In this document: piece after piece, positions 13,801 through 28,100 of the stretch
Layout: the number at the start of each line of letters is the position of its first letter
How positions within the stretch are numbered: position 1 is the first letter of the stretch
DNA from: Sepiola atlantica
Taxonomy: Eukaryota > Mollusca > Cephalopoda > Sepiida > Sepiolidae
Reading direction: 5' to 3'
Assembly (NCBI GenBank): GCA_963556195.1
Contig: OY744517.1
Location: 80,204,714-80,268,713 of the forward strand
Length of the DNA stretch: 64,000 nt
Translations under genes and position numbers: made by a program
The notes under the pieces: generated by a model
Database searches by the model: none
What the model was told of the DNA's origin: nothing
Seen by the model: only the letters and a program-made list of their open reading frames with translations

Positions 13801-16800
13801 AATTTAGTCAGTAATGATGATAGCATCTTGACTTACAAGCAGTTATTGTTGCTCTATTTTTCTTTTTTCTTCCTCCTAACAGATTATGACGCTGAGCTTC
13901 TGTAACTGTAAATTCTGTCAAGAGTGTTTTCTTCAAAATTTTAAAATTAAAATCCGTGAGGAACCTGTTCGAAGATGGACTTGCCCCACTTGTAGCCTTC
14001 CAGAACTAAATGATGAAGAAACAATTACAAATTATTTTGCATTTCTCAATTTACAAGTAAGCACCGGCATAGTTTTATTTTTTATTTTTTTATAATTTGT
14101 CTAAACAGTGGAATGGATAACTTACCAAAAATGTGGAATAAGTGCAAATGGTACAACACAACTTCTTGGTATTCTTTCGCTTAAACAACCAATCAACCTC
14201 CTGCCACATAGAATTCTGCCATATTTCAAAATGGTCACCTATTAACCATAATTGTGTTTGAATTCACTAATTTGTTTGTCAAACTATAGTTAGCAAATAT
14301 TTAAAAAGTGTGATATATATAACTTTAATTCCAATAAACACTTAATAGAACTGTAATCTTCGCCAAAATAGCCCTAAGCAACGGAATAGTAGTTTACATA
14401 CGATATGTATTATCTTTATGAATAATATAGAAGTAAAGAGACTTACTGTTTTGCCATCTAATTTACATACGTGTTTATGGTGTATAAAAACACTATGTAA
14501 ATTAGATGGCACGCTGAAAAGAGTAACTCTTTCTCTAAATGCTGATAGACATTAAGAAATATTAGAGAGAAGTTGAATCAACTTAGTGAGAGATGGTTGA
14601 CTTGTTCAGTTAATTACAAATTATGGTTAAAACCAATTTCTTTTCAAACATGACTCAATCCCAGAAGTAAGGTATATTTTAGCTTGTACTTTGTGTGATT
14701 ACAGTATATAGGAAAAAAAGTCTTCGGGGAAACAAACGTTCATTGACTCAGCTTTAGTATAATAATAATAGTAGGAGTGGGATGTAATGGGTGAAAATTT
14801 CAGATTCATGCGACTAGTATTTTTTTGTGTTCATTTATACATAAATAACACTAAACAATCAAACATTTTGAAAATTTTGCAAAATTCAGAAGGTGCAGGC
14901 CAATAGGTTTTGGCTATTTTACATTCATGAAAACCCTTTCACAGCCTGAAAATGGTCCTAAATTAAAGTACTATATCTGATTTAACCATCTATATCCATT
15001 CATAGCTTTTGAGGATGTTTTAGGACCTGCAATGTCACATGAAACCACTTTTTCACCGAAAAATGATGGATTTTGAATCCCGTGGAGCCCTAATGGCTAT
15101 TTTTGGTCTGCACCTTCTGAATTTTGCAAAATGTTCAAAATGTTTGATTGTTTAGTGTTATTTATGTATAAATGAACACAAAAAAATACTACTCGCATGA
15201 ATCTGAAATTTTCACCCATTACGTCTCACCCCTAATAATAGCTGACACAGTGGTTTTTACTCCGCCTAATAAACCGGTATCGTCCGGACCTTCGGGTCTG
15301 GATTTACGCCGGTCTATTGGGGGTTGCCGGTCCTGTGCAGTTCTAGGAGGTGCACCCTCCCAGCCCTTGTCTCCCCTCTTTGGGGAGGAGTAAGTTTATT
15401 GCTTACTGTCTGAGGCGCCCCTACCGGGGAATGCCGACGGGGCTGCCCAGGCAATTTTTAAATTGCCAGAGTGCTCACCTCTCGAGCGCTGGCTTAACTA
15501 ATCCCACTTTCCCGACCTTGTGTCACATCTTACCTTGTGGGAGGTAGATAAATAAAATGGACTATTTTATAGCATGCCACAACCATCATCACCAAGTGAA
15601 GCTCAATATTAGCAGCTTTAAAAAAAAAAACTTGTAGATCATTGAAGAGTTTGTGATGATCATGTATGACAGAAGCAACTCATATACAGAAGTAAATGAT
15701 TGACCATTTTGCAAGAAAGCAAAGAGATTATCATTGTAGTTCATCCACTAAGGCCTTTTTACGCAACAATACAAGACCTCCTTTCAAGAGGTACACATTT
15801 GGAACCAGTCTTTAATATGCGATTTAATTCTACCCAGTCTAATAAATTAGGAATGGCAACAGAGTGATAGTGGTTGGCGCCCACATTGGACAGATGTGCT
15901 AAGTGCTGAATAAATATGAATATATGAAGAAATGGCAAATGCAAGTTCTACGATTCTGGACTATCTCTCCATATTTACTTGCTGAAACTTCATGGAATTA
16001 AAAAAAAACATGTTTTAGTGAATCACATGTTGATTTTATTGAGATTCAAGGACAGAATCTGAGGGTTAACCAGTCAAAAAGATACTATCATATTACACAG
16101 GAGAGTCCGCAATGGTACCTAACATAATTCACCTGTTCCCTCCCTCATAACTAGAAACCCATATTATCTAATGATAATTTAAGTACCAACAAATAGTTCT
16201 TCACATCTGTAGCTTTGATGGACATTTTGAAAAAAAAAAAAAAAAAGCATGCCATGATCTGATGAACAAAATCTGGAATGAATGCATAAAGGAACAGCAT
16301 TTAATGTTTGCTGACTTGTAGAATTTAAATATTTCAAATACAGAACAATCTTATCGCCATCTTGGAAATTTTTTTTTTTTTAAACAAGGCAAGTTGCCAC
16401 TGTAGACGTAAGAGGCTACTGAGAATTAGGGTGAAAGTTTAGGGGATCATCCTAAATTGGGAGCTGTGCAGATAGATGTTTGTTCACATTAGTTTTAAAT
16501 TTCTGCATGTCTGTACAGTTGGAGAAACAGGGAGCAGAAAGAGAGTTCCAAAGGCCGACAGCTCGAAGAAAGAAGCTATTGGAGTAGAAGGCTCTCCAAC
16601 ATCTGAGGACTTTCTGTTAATGGATGGGATTTAGCTGATTGTCGAGTTGGTCGAGTGTATTTACGTTGCGGGGGCACATTGCATATATTTGGTGGCTCAG
16701 GGGTTATTTTGCTTTATGGCTATAATGTTATTGTTATACCAAATGTGTTGCTTGTATCACAATTTGCACTTTATTCTCATTATTCTACCCCGCTTATACC

Positions 16801-19800
16801 CAATATCTTGTATAAAAGTCATTTGTTACAACTTTTAATTGTTAAGTTGTATGTAATTGTTTGTCCCCTTAACCGGCTTTTCTTTTTCATGTTTTAGTTA
16901 AAGCAAGTTATTGATGAAGACACATTCAATCTTTATGAAACAAAATTAAGAGATTGGCATCTGCATAAAGACCCTAATTTCCGCTGGTGTCCGTCAGTAA
17001 GTTACTTTTCAAAATCTTTTGTATTTCATTTCTTCTTTTGTTAAAATTTAATCTGTACTTATTCTGTTGTTATTCTTTTATTCTTTTATTCTGTTATTCT
17101 TTTATTCTTTACTTATTTTATGAACTTATGATTAACATGAATGATGAAATTGTTATTTTTTTATTCTGTTGTCATTCTTTTATTCTGTTGTCATTCTTTT
17201 ATTCTGTTGTCATTCTTTTATTCTGTTGTCATTTTTTTATTCTTTTAATCTGTTATTCTTTTAATATGTTATTCTTTTATTCTGTTGTTATTCTTTTATT
17301 CTGTTGTCATTCTTTTATTCTTTATTTATTTTATGAACTAATAATTACTAACATGAATAATGAAATCAGCATGTTCAAATCCCATTGGATCTATTATGTT
17401 CATTCATGCAGTAATACTGTTGGGAAAAGTATGAACTCTAACACCCCAAGCTATTGCTAAAATAACAGTTTGTCTTCAATGAATCATTTACTACTGGTAT
17501 TGCGTTTTAGCACCTAAAAACCCTTTAAAATACTTTGAAGAAACTGAAATTTGGAGAATATTTATTAATTGACGCATAATACCTATTGTTCAAATTTCAC
17601 AAAAATCAGAAGCATCTTAATATTCACGAAGGTCTTCCATCCATCCCCTCTTTTTCCCCTTTGCATAAAACTAAATTAGATTAAATATAGCCCACAACAC
17701 ACACCCTTATGCCTAGTAGCTATATTCCAAAATTCATAATGAGCAGTTAATTAGTATAGGAGTGAATCTTAAACATATAAGTCAAAACGCTCCATTTCAA
17801 GTTAATCTTACTTATTCAATAGATGCACCATCCTTTTTATATACTGTTTTATATATATGCAATATCAGTCGCAAGGTTAACTAATTTGCATATTGGTTTT
17901 GAAAAAGATTTTATTAACTCGCAAATATATCCTGTTGCATATTTTTGCTAGGCTGGAAGGATTATATAATTGTGAAAGAACTACATACAATACATAATTA
18001 AAACAAAATAAATTGTTTTGTGACTATTAAAATAATTTCTAATGCTATTGATTATGTTTACCCATTCATTTATTTATTTTTTATTATCGCTTATGCTTCA
18101 ATTCATGTTTTGAAACACATAAATCTATGACACCACACCAAAGCTATAATAAGGTAATGTTTTAAGCTCTATTTATAAGAAAGTCCAAATAAGTCAGTAG
18201 AACCTCAGACTAAAGATCTCAAGGTTTCCGTTTCGAGTCATGGCAACCGCTTCATTTGTTGGGAATTTCTAATTTACTATTAATGCAATATTCTCCATTT
18301 CTAAAAGTAGTTAAGATCCCTGATATTTTGAAAGGAGACAAATTTTTCAATGTATTTATTACATTTAAAAAAAATTGTGGCTGACTGACTGACACAGACA
18401 AATTCTCTATTTATATAAAATTAATTATTATTTGTTATTGTTTTTTAATTCAATGATTGTTTTGATTTTAATATAACAAATAGTTCTGTTTTGGAATATT
18501 ATTTGTGTCTCCCCCCCCCCCCCGGACAAATATTTAGCATTTTTGTTCAAATATTCCTTTCTTTAGAGGGGCCAATTTGATTTTCAACAAGTTACAAGTG
18601 AAAAGGCAAATAATTTTCATTTTTCTTTCTCCTTTCTTTGGCCACCCCTTATATTCAAATTCGCGTCAACCATGCAATGAACACATCAGTTTTCACTTTC
18701 CAAAAAACATCAATAAGATTAGACGTACAATTTGTTATATCCAAGAGGGGACAACCTCTTGCAGTTAATACCAGCAGAATGAAAAAAAAACCCAAAAAAA
18801 CAAAGGAAGTACTCTTTGAAAAAGGTGTTTTATCACCAGAAGTCTCAGATATTTATTAAAAAAAAAATGATTTTATTCGATAACTTTGAAATTTTTTAGA
18901 ATAAGTTAGCATGACGCGAGATTTTGTTACACAAATGAAATATTTATTAAATCATTTATTTTTTTTATTTTTTTATAAATCCCAAATTTTCGGTTTTCAA
19001 AAACCTTAATCATGGTAGACAATGCTTTTTTTTCCTCTTCTGGTGTTATGAAGATATTGTTTTTGTTTTTTTTATATGTCCGATCCGTAGTTTTCGCGTA
19101 CTGAAACGCATGTGTACGATAATGAAATTCAAATTCAACTACGGTTTTAGAAGCGCCAATTGAAACGATAACTTTGAAATTTTTTAGAATCAGTTAACAT
19201 GACGCGAGATTTTGTTACACAAATGAAATATTTATTTAAGATGATTTAATAAATATTTCATTTGTATAACAAAATCTCGCGTCATGTTAACTGATTCTAA
19301 AAAATTTCAAAGTTATCGTTTCAATCGGCGCTTCTAAAACCGTAGTTGAATTTTAATGTCATGATTTTATTCATTTAATAAATATATAAAAAAACAAAAA
19401 AAACACATTACTTGGTATTCTAAATTCTCCAAATAACCATAAATAAATCTGTTTTGAAATTACCAAAATGTTAATGCTTCGTGTTTACAACAAAGTTATG
19501 AATAAAATGTCTATTATTTTAAACTAGCAGGGCAACCCAGCATTGCCCTGGGAGTAGTAAATAACTTATTTTTATCAATAACAAACTGATGTCACATGCG
19601 AGGTAAATCTTACTGTAAAAAACGCAATTTATTGTAAATAAGAATGTTTTGTTAATACTAATACAAATTTTTCAAATCTAATGCATGTTCCATAAACTTC
19701 CAATAAATAAATGAACTTTTAAAAGTATCTATTTATTCGCTTTCACAGTTGGTTAAGGCCACTAAATGTATTCACTAATGTGTACAATGACTCAACAGGT

Positions 19801-22800
19801 TACGGGTCGTCTCGTAGATACTAAAAATGTTGAGATTCAAACAAATATTTTTTATATTTGAAGAATTTATTATAATTCTTTGTGAATTTGTTTGAAATAA
19901 TTTTCTATTATTTTTTCCAAATGTTGCAGATCTAAATTGTTTGTATTTTTAAAAATGTTCAGATTCAAACAAATATCCTTTATATTTGAAGAATTTATTA
20001 TAATTCTTTGTGAATTTGTTTGAAATAATTTTCTATTATTTTTTCCAAATGTTGCAGATCTAAATTGTTTGTATTTTCTATATTTCATAATTAATGATAA
20101 ACTTCTCTTTTAGTGTGAAAATGGCTTCCTCTATCATGCAGATGGGTTGAAGATGAATTGCCCACATTGTCACAGGGCTACATGTTTCAAATGTATGAAA
20201 CCGGTAAGTAAACAAGAATGTATCCATTTTTGAAGATGCATCCATTCACTCTGCAGGATGAAAATCCAATTTCAAGCTTAAGTGTGACAGATTGACCAAC
20301 AGGCAGAACCTCTTGTAGAGATGAGTTTGGACATTTAACTTTCACTTTGGCCCCAAAATGAAAAATCTTTTGAGTATGTTTTTTTGGTGCTTGTGCAGAT
20401 GAGCGACCGTACGAAAAAAAATTTTTTTTATAAAAACAATATTATATACTTATTCAGTTCGGATGTTTCCAACTCTTCGCCTTAGGCAATCGCTGTGTAA
20501 GCAAATACAACAAATTTACATAGTATGAACCCATCCAGGGACAAGTATTTTTCTTGCATCATATAATACAACCTATTATTATAGCATGTAAAATGCCTGT
20601 TTCTGCGTAAAATACATTTAACACTTTTACTAAATATGAAATGTTTGGAACCATCAATTTTCAGCTTGCATAAAGATCATCTCATTATTTAGAATATTTT
20701 AGAAGACGATATAAATCCAATACTTGAATATTTTTGTTCAAAAGGATATAAGAATGAGGATTTTTGCTATTTTTTAAGAAATGAAAATCGCTCCAGACAA
20801 TGCATGTAGCCACTTGATTTAAGGAGCTAAAAAAATACTATTTTAAGGTCAAAAACTAGTCAACAATAAATGTTAGATGGATAGATTCCAACCTAGAAAA
20901 CAGCAATTCTTCCCCCTTTGTCAGAAACATCGCTCATGGAATGTGAGAACTAAAGGACAAAATAAGAGAAGCAAGAGTTATTAAAAATAAATATCTGCTA
21001 ATCATACATGCACGGTGACCATTCAATAGAAGTATTAATATTAAAACTAATTCTTGTAAAGTAAAAATCAGATCAGTTTGATATACAAATTAGTTATTTT
21101 TTTAAGAGGAGAAATTTTCACTAATGTACCTCATAGATATTGCATGCATGTATGTCACATACATTTTGATTTTTCTCAGAAGTTGATTCCAATATAGAAA
21201 GTTCACATTTATCGTGTGAACCAACTTTATTTGCATTTGATTCTGATCATTTTTTGTGGAACTTGTAAACATCGAGTATACAAGATGTGCAGTGGAATTA
21301 CAGGTAAGTTGAGACATAATAACCAGTTTGTGTGCAAAATGTGTAGGAACAACGGAGATGGATGAGAACTCAGGTGTGGAGAAAATATATTTGGATGGCG
21401 ATAGAGGTTGTTCAGAAATTTTGTTACCTTGGTGATACCATTGGAGCATAGGGAGGAGCAGGTGCTAATGTGATTACGAGAGTGGATAGAGTAAGTTCAG
21501 GGAACTTCTGCCATTACTAACCAGCAGAGCGTTATCACTGTTGACCAAGAAGAATTTATCAGACATGTGTACACAGTGTAATGATGTATGGAAATGAAAC
21601 CTGGCCAGAGAGGGTTGAGGATATGCGTTGCATGTAGGGAAATTATATGAGAATGAATATGCTAATAGTCTGATAGCAAGAGTTAGGAGTCAATGGAGTA
21701 AGTTCAGTGAACTTTTGCCTTTACTAACCAGCAGAGTGTTATCACTATTGACCAAGGGAAGAGTCTATCAGGCATGTGTATGCAGTGTGATGATGTATGG
21801 AGTGAAACTTGGCCAGTGAGGATTAAAGACATGCGATACATGGAGAGAAATGATATAAGAATAGGTTAGAAGATATAGAACAGTTGAGGTAGCAGGGTCG
21901 GTTGGCAAGGGAAGGCCAAGGAAAACATGAGAGGAAGTGATAAGGATGGACTTGAGAGAAAGAGGGATAAATAAAGACCTGGGCAAAGATTAGTTTAGAA
22001 GTCAATTTCTAAAAGGAGCCCAACACATGCCAGCATGTAAAACAGATGTTAAACCAAATATGATGATTATAACAAACATTTTTTTCACATTTAGATAAGT
22101 AGATAACATCTTTTTGGCTGGAGCGTAAAATGTGCTAAGTTGGCGACTCTTTTTTGGACCTTGTCTAAGAGGGAGAGACTAGTGGATGATGCTCCAGCCC
22201 AGATGTGGCAACAATACTCCATGCATGGGCGGATGGTGGCTTTGTAGAAATATAGGATAATATCAGGTGTGAGAAGTTTGCTGGCACAGTAGAGGGAGCC
22301 CACCTTCTTTGCAGCAGCCCTGGCATGTCTTCAATGTATTTATTCCAATTCATGTTATCTGTGAATAGATTAATTTTGAAAGAGAACAAAATATTTTATA
22401 TACAAAATATGCACAGGTGAAAATGTTTATTTTGTTGATCATGCTTTGAAAGTTCTTAAATGTTAGTATAAGTGTATGAATATTGTTTGTGTGTTATTAG
22501 CATTCACTAAAAATCTATGTATATTAATATGGTACTAATATGGTACTAATAATGTATATTAATATGGTACTAATATGGTACTAATCTCATTAAGCTATCA
22601 GAATATTTTTTTTGGTAGAGAACAGAAAATAACTCAAACATGTGTGTGCGTATGAGAGGATGTGTGTATCTATGTTACTTGTCTTTATGTGAGAGTGGGT
22701 GTCATAAGTTTGTGTGACAACTGTCTTGTCACCCATGCTTCTTTTTTAGTATATTTACCAGTCGCCCCACACAGGTAGAATATGATACAAAATCTGTAAT

Positions 22801-24922
22801 GCAAGAGGCTCAGCACCTTCCGACATTCTGGCCCATCTTCATAAAATTCCTCTGTATAGATAGCACTCTCCGCAGTTTGGAGGTGCCAGAATAGACAGGG
22901 CAGATAAATATCTATAAAATAAAAATTAGTAATTTATATTTTTTGTTGTGTCTTTGCCTTTATGTAAGCTTCGGTTGCGTGTGACTGTTAAGGTTGAGGA
23001 CGAGGCTTGGGTTGACAAAAGTTTCTGTAACTAATTCGAATCGAAATGTCGCCTACATTTTGGCTGTGAAACGATAAAGTTCCGTTTACGTCTCTGCAGA
23101 TTTGTTGTGTGGATTATCTTTGAATAGTTGATTGTCAAAATAGCCCTTTTATTTTGATTTCTCTTTACAGTGGCAAGATCAACATCAAAGGCTTTCATGT
23201 AAAAAGTTTAATGAATGGTTGACTGCAAATGATCCAAATAATCAAGCATTTGGCCTTAAATTGATTCTTAAAAAAAATGGAATCGGTAAGTATTTCCACT
23301 TTGCAAAATCAATACAAGAATAGATATTTAAGTTTGTTTTGGTCTGCGTGCTTAACAGCAAATCAACCCTTTTGGGTTATTTAATGTCAAAGTGCAATAC
23401 ATATTGTAAATCATTGAAAATAATTAGTTGACCACAACTTATTAATTTACCTGTGGTGAGGGTGGGGGGAGGCGGTATTAGTGTGTAAGAGACTACAATA
23501 GATCCGTTTGGATTTGAATGCAGCATTGCCGATATCACAGAATATGACAGTATCCATTAGGTTGATCATGCACCCCCAGATATAATAATGATGGTAAAGG
23601 TAAGCAGCAAAAAAGTATACAAAAGATTATAATATAGCAGGGGGTTCGTAATTGACGTAATGGATACAGTTGCAGACTATGTAATTGGCAGTGCTGAGTT
23701 CAAATCTTCTATTCAATTACACATTAATACTGTTGGTAAAGTTATTAACTCTCAATTTTCTCCCCTGTTATGGCTAAAATAATGACTTTGTTCAATAAAT
23801 CATATACAAAGAATTGTTTACAATACGTATTGTTTCAGCATTAAAATAATATAAAAAGAAGTTGATATGCAGTAATAAAAAAACAAAAAAACAAAACGTA
23901 ACCACATAAAATGATAATAAATACACAATACAGAACCAATCCAAGGAGAATAAATCATATAAGGTCGTCTGGGCACTGACATTGAAAGAGATCACTCAAT
24001 ATAAGGTAGAACACCAGTTATGATAATTATAGAAGAAAAAATAGTGGATTTCAGTTTTAGCAAAGCACAAAATGGACTTGAAAGAAAGAGAAAAGTGAGA
24101 GTAGGGGAAGAGGATCCATAAAGGTAATGGCGGTACTGATCATGAAAGAATTTCTGAAGATCTTAGGGAATTGTAGACCTAGGAATTTGAAGATGGATTG
24201 GAACGTTCCAGATGATAACACTGTTGAAGTCTACTGGAACATTGAGAAAGAGTCTTGGCTTATTAAGGAGACTTGCTATTAGTTAAACTCCAGTTGCAGC
24301 TGATGATATAAAAATTATAATCAATTATGAATATATTTATATTTTGTCTGTAACAATCCATTGAATAAAACGATATTCTGAAATTATTTTTTGTGAGTAG
24401 AAAATTTAACGCTGACTCTGACTACTTCAGTGAGAAGCCAGGATTGTAACCATTAGTGAATGTTAATTAGTTAATGTAATAATGAACGATTATATAAAAT
24501 TCATGATGAAATGTAAACGAACTGTGTATGTCTACAACCAGATGTTGTGGTGATAATAACTAATTAAAAAAATTTTTTTTTTTTTAAATGATGATGATAA
24601 TTGAGTACGGTTTTAAATTTAGGCTTTGCCTGCCCTGGTTTTTCATTGACTTTTCTTTATTTTATGTACGGCACTGACGATGGACATACCCGGGAATAGG
24701 TTCACTTAAATTTTTATGAATATTTTATCATTTTTGGTATCAGCTGAAACAATTGTATACCAAAAATGATAAAAGCAATTTTCTAAAAAGATGTGGATTA
24801 CATTTGGTTGTGGCTTTAAAACAAAATATTTTATATCATAGCTCTAGCCTCGCACTATTGAGCTATAAAATTACTTTATTAAAACTTTACATTTAAAATA
24901 TCAAAATTTAAAATGTAAATAG

Positions 24923-24966
<44 letters not shown>

Positions 24967-25087
24967 AGCTATGAAAATATATTTATGGCAATTAAGCTAC
25001 ACAGAGGCTCCCGCGTTTCATCCCCGGGGGGAATCTTCAGGCTAAAATGCATGGAGTTAATTTTGCCGGATGTTTTTATATACACAG

Positions 25088-25131
<44 letters not shown>

Positions 25132-28100
25132 GCAACACGGGAGGAGGATGTCACATGTGGAGATAGCCATGTCTTCACAGCGGTCATCTTGAACAATCTC
25201 CCTAAAGTAATCTCCTCAATCCATGCCATATTCAGTATAACTAAATTTTGATTGGCTCATAATCCAGAACAACAACTACTAAATTATCACAATGTACTTA
25301 GAATGTGTAAATGCTTGTTGGTGATACACCAACAAGCATTTACACATTTTAAGTACATAATTAGAAAAGGGGGATAACTTTCAATGATTAATTATATAGC
25401 ATTAACAAAGTATCACAATCATAATCTCCAACACGTGCTAGCTTGTAAAACAGACGTTAAACCGAATATAATGTCACCCAACTTTGGACATTGGCCGTGA
25501 ACTAAATTCCTTCAAGCATCTCGATCCTGGTCAAACTTCTCCAACAATCCCCATGGATGACTCTTCATATCTGCCTTTAGCTCATGTCTGCCTTTTTTTC
25601 TTTATTGTTCAAAAAGAGGACAGATCTTGTTAGACTAGATGGAGGCCTATGAAGAGTGTGACCAATCCATTTCCAATGTCCTTGTAGGTTTTCTTCCTCT
25701 ATTGATCGCTGTGCTGCCATAGTTCCCTGTTGCTGATGGTAATTAGCCAGCAAACTGACGATTCCTCAGGGTCAGATGTTAATAAATGTCTTTATTTTCA
25801 GCATGGCAGATGCAGATGCTCTTCATGTGTCTGCTCTATAGAGCAGAACTGGCTTGCTATGATATTGAAGATCTTCATCTTGAGGTTTCTCGATAAATCG
25901 GAAGCTCGCCAGACATTTTTGAATGGAAAAATCAAGAACTTTTTTATTTACGTATGTTTTTTTTTGTTTTTTTTCAGTTTGTCCTGAATGCTTGACTCCA
26001 TACTTTCTTGCCAAGGGTGGCTGCATTCATTTTACTTGCAAAAACTGTCAACATGAATTTTGTGCTGGGTGCCAAAAAACATTTTATCAAAAAGAGGTAA
26101 GTTGTACAATTAGATTAGTATAAAAAAACTACCTCACTTTATGTCAGTTTAAATAAAACAAATCCCTCAATACATATGATAAAGAGCAGTAACAATGAAA
26201 ATTTCTCATTATTTGAAGACTTCACATTTTACCATAGTTTTTCCTGGTGTTATATATATCCTCACCGATGTGTGCATAAAATCCTTTACGCACATAGGTT
26301 GATCTTATTGTTGTCGCTGCCATCATCGTTGTGAGCCCAGGTTGTTTTTTGTCTCTTGATAAACTCATGCCAACACTTGTTGTTTAGTTTATAAAAGGTT
26401 TATTCAAAAGGACAGAAACTTTGCATGCGTGTGTGTGTGAGAGAGAGAGAGAGATGAGATAGATCGACAGATAGCCCGACACGTGCTATCCTCATTTTAG
26501 AGGCAGCATGCAAACACGTCTTTCCTCATTCAAGTCTCCTCGCCAGCTAAGAGAGTGAGAAGTCTCACAAGAAGTCACGTATTCCCCTCAACTTCTGCAG
26601 CAGGTGATCTCCAACCTTTACCCCCCTCCTGAAACTGTGGCTCCCTTTATTTAACACCTTGTTCATATCTACCAGAAGTTATAGTATATGCTGAATCCAA
26701 TAGTGCTCAATATCCTGGATAGAGCAGGTGTATTTAATTATACAGTAGGACACTTGGATCGTGGTAGATGCTGAATCTGAATAATACTATAAATAGATCA
26801 GGTGAGTGTTTTAAATACAGTATTACATTTAGTAAGTGGTATATGTTGAATCAAGAAGTTATCAGTATACACCTTGGTAGAGCTTAAATAACTTTGAGAA
26901 TTGATAATAGGAGTTAATTTATATATATTTTTTCTTTTTCGTTTTCTTTTTTGATAATGGTATCATAATTCCAAATATTACGGACATTTAATGCATATGT
27001 CACCCATATGTAATCATTCTGTTTTCGTCTGAGTTCGGACATCATAAAAGATCCCCATGCATGAATGGTGTTTGCTGTGATTTCAAAAGTTTTCTTAAAC
27101 AATGACCTCAGGAGGAAAGGCTGATTTGTGAGGGAGAAATTGATATGAAAAGGTTTATATACATGTCTATGTACAACAAATATATGACAGATGGTGTATA
27201 CATATTTATTCATTGCGTACAACAGAAAAATAAAAAAACTGGTTGTATCATCTTTAGACCTTCTCTACGGCAAGCTTGTTTCAGGCTCAAGAAAAAGGAG
27301 TCGTCCCCATCTCCACTTCAAGGATGTCTTCAAACAAGATATGAAGGCTTGCTCAATTGACATTAATACATGGGAAGCCTCTGCAGCTGACAGACCTGCC
27401 TGGAGGAAACAGATACGCCAGGGAATGATCATCAGTGAGAAGACCCTCCACGATGAAAGAGAGCTAGGAGAAGAGCGAACCTACAGGCAGACCAACAAGC
27501 CGAGGTGACACATTGCACAACAGCTTTCGTATGTCAAGGCTGTAGTAGACCATGCAAATCAAGAATTGGTCTCTACAGTCACATAAGATGCACACAAACA
27601 ACATCCAATACGGCGCTGATCCATAGTCGTTGCGACTGACCGATTGCCAACACAACACAACAACAGAAAAATACAAAACTGGCTGTATCATTTTTTGAAA
27701 CAGCATTATTTTAGGATCTTTCTTTTGTTGCATGTGACCAATGCCAGTGCGGGTTTAACCCTCCCCTCCCAATCTCTGATAGTACTCCCCCTCAATTAAA
27801 AAACTATTCTTTGTAAACAAATCAAAGCATTACATTTTATTTTGATCACCAAAAATCATATAATTATCTAATCTGAATAAGATTTTCAGTATTTATTCAA
27901 TAAATTATATAATTTTATAAAGAATAAAATATTATTTTATTATACAATTTTGTAGAAGATATTTTTCAGCTCACTTACATGTTAGCGGCTTGCTTTACCT
28001 GAAGAAAAAATGTTATACATCTATTTTTTTTTTTAATGTAATAGATAAATAACTCCCAAGGTCTTTGAAGTACGTTCTATTTATTTATTTATCTTACAGA

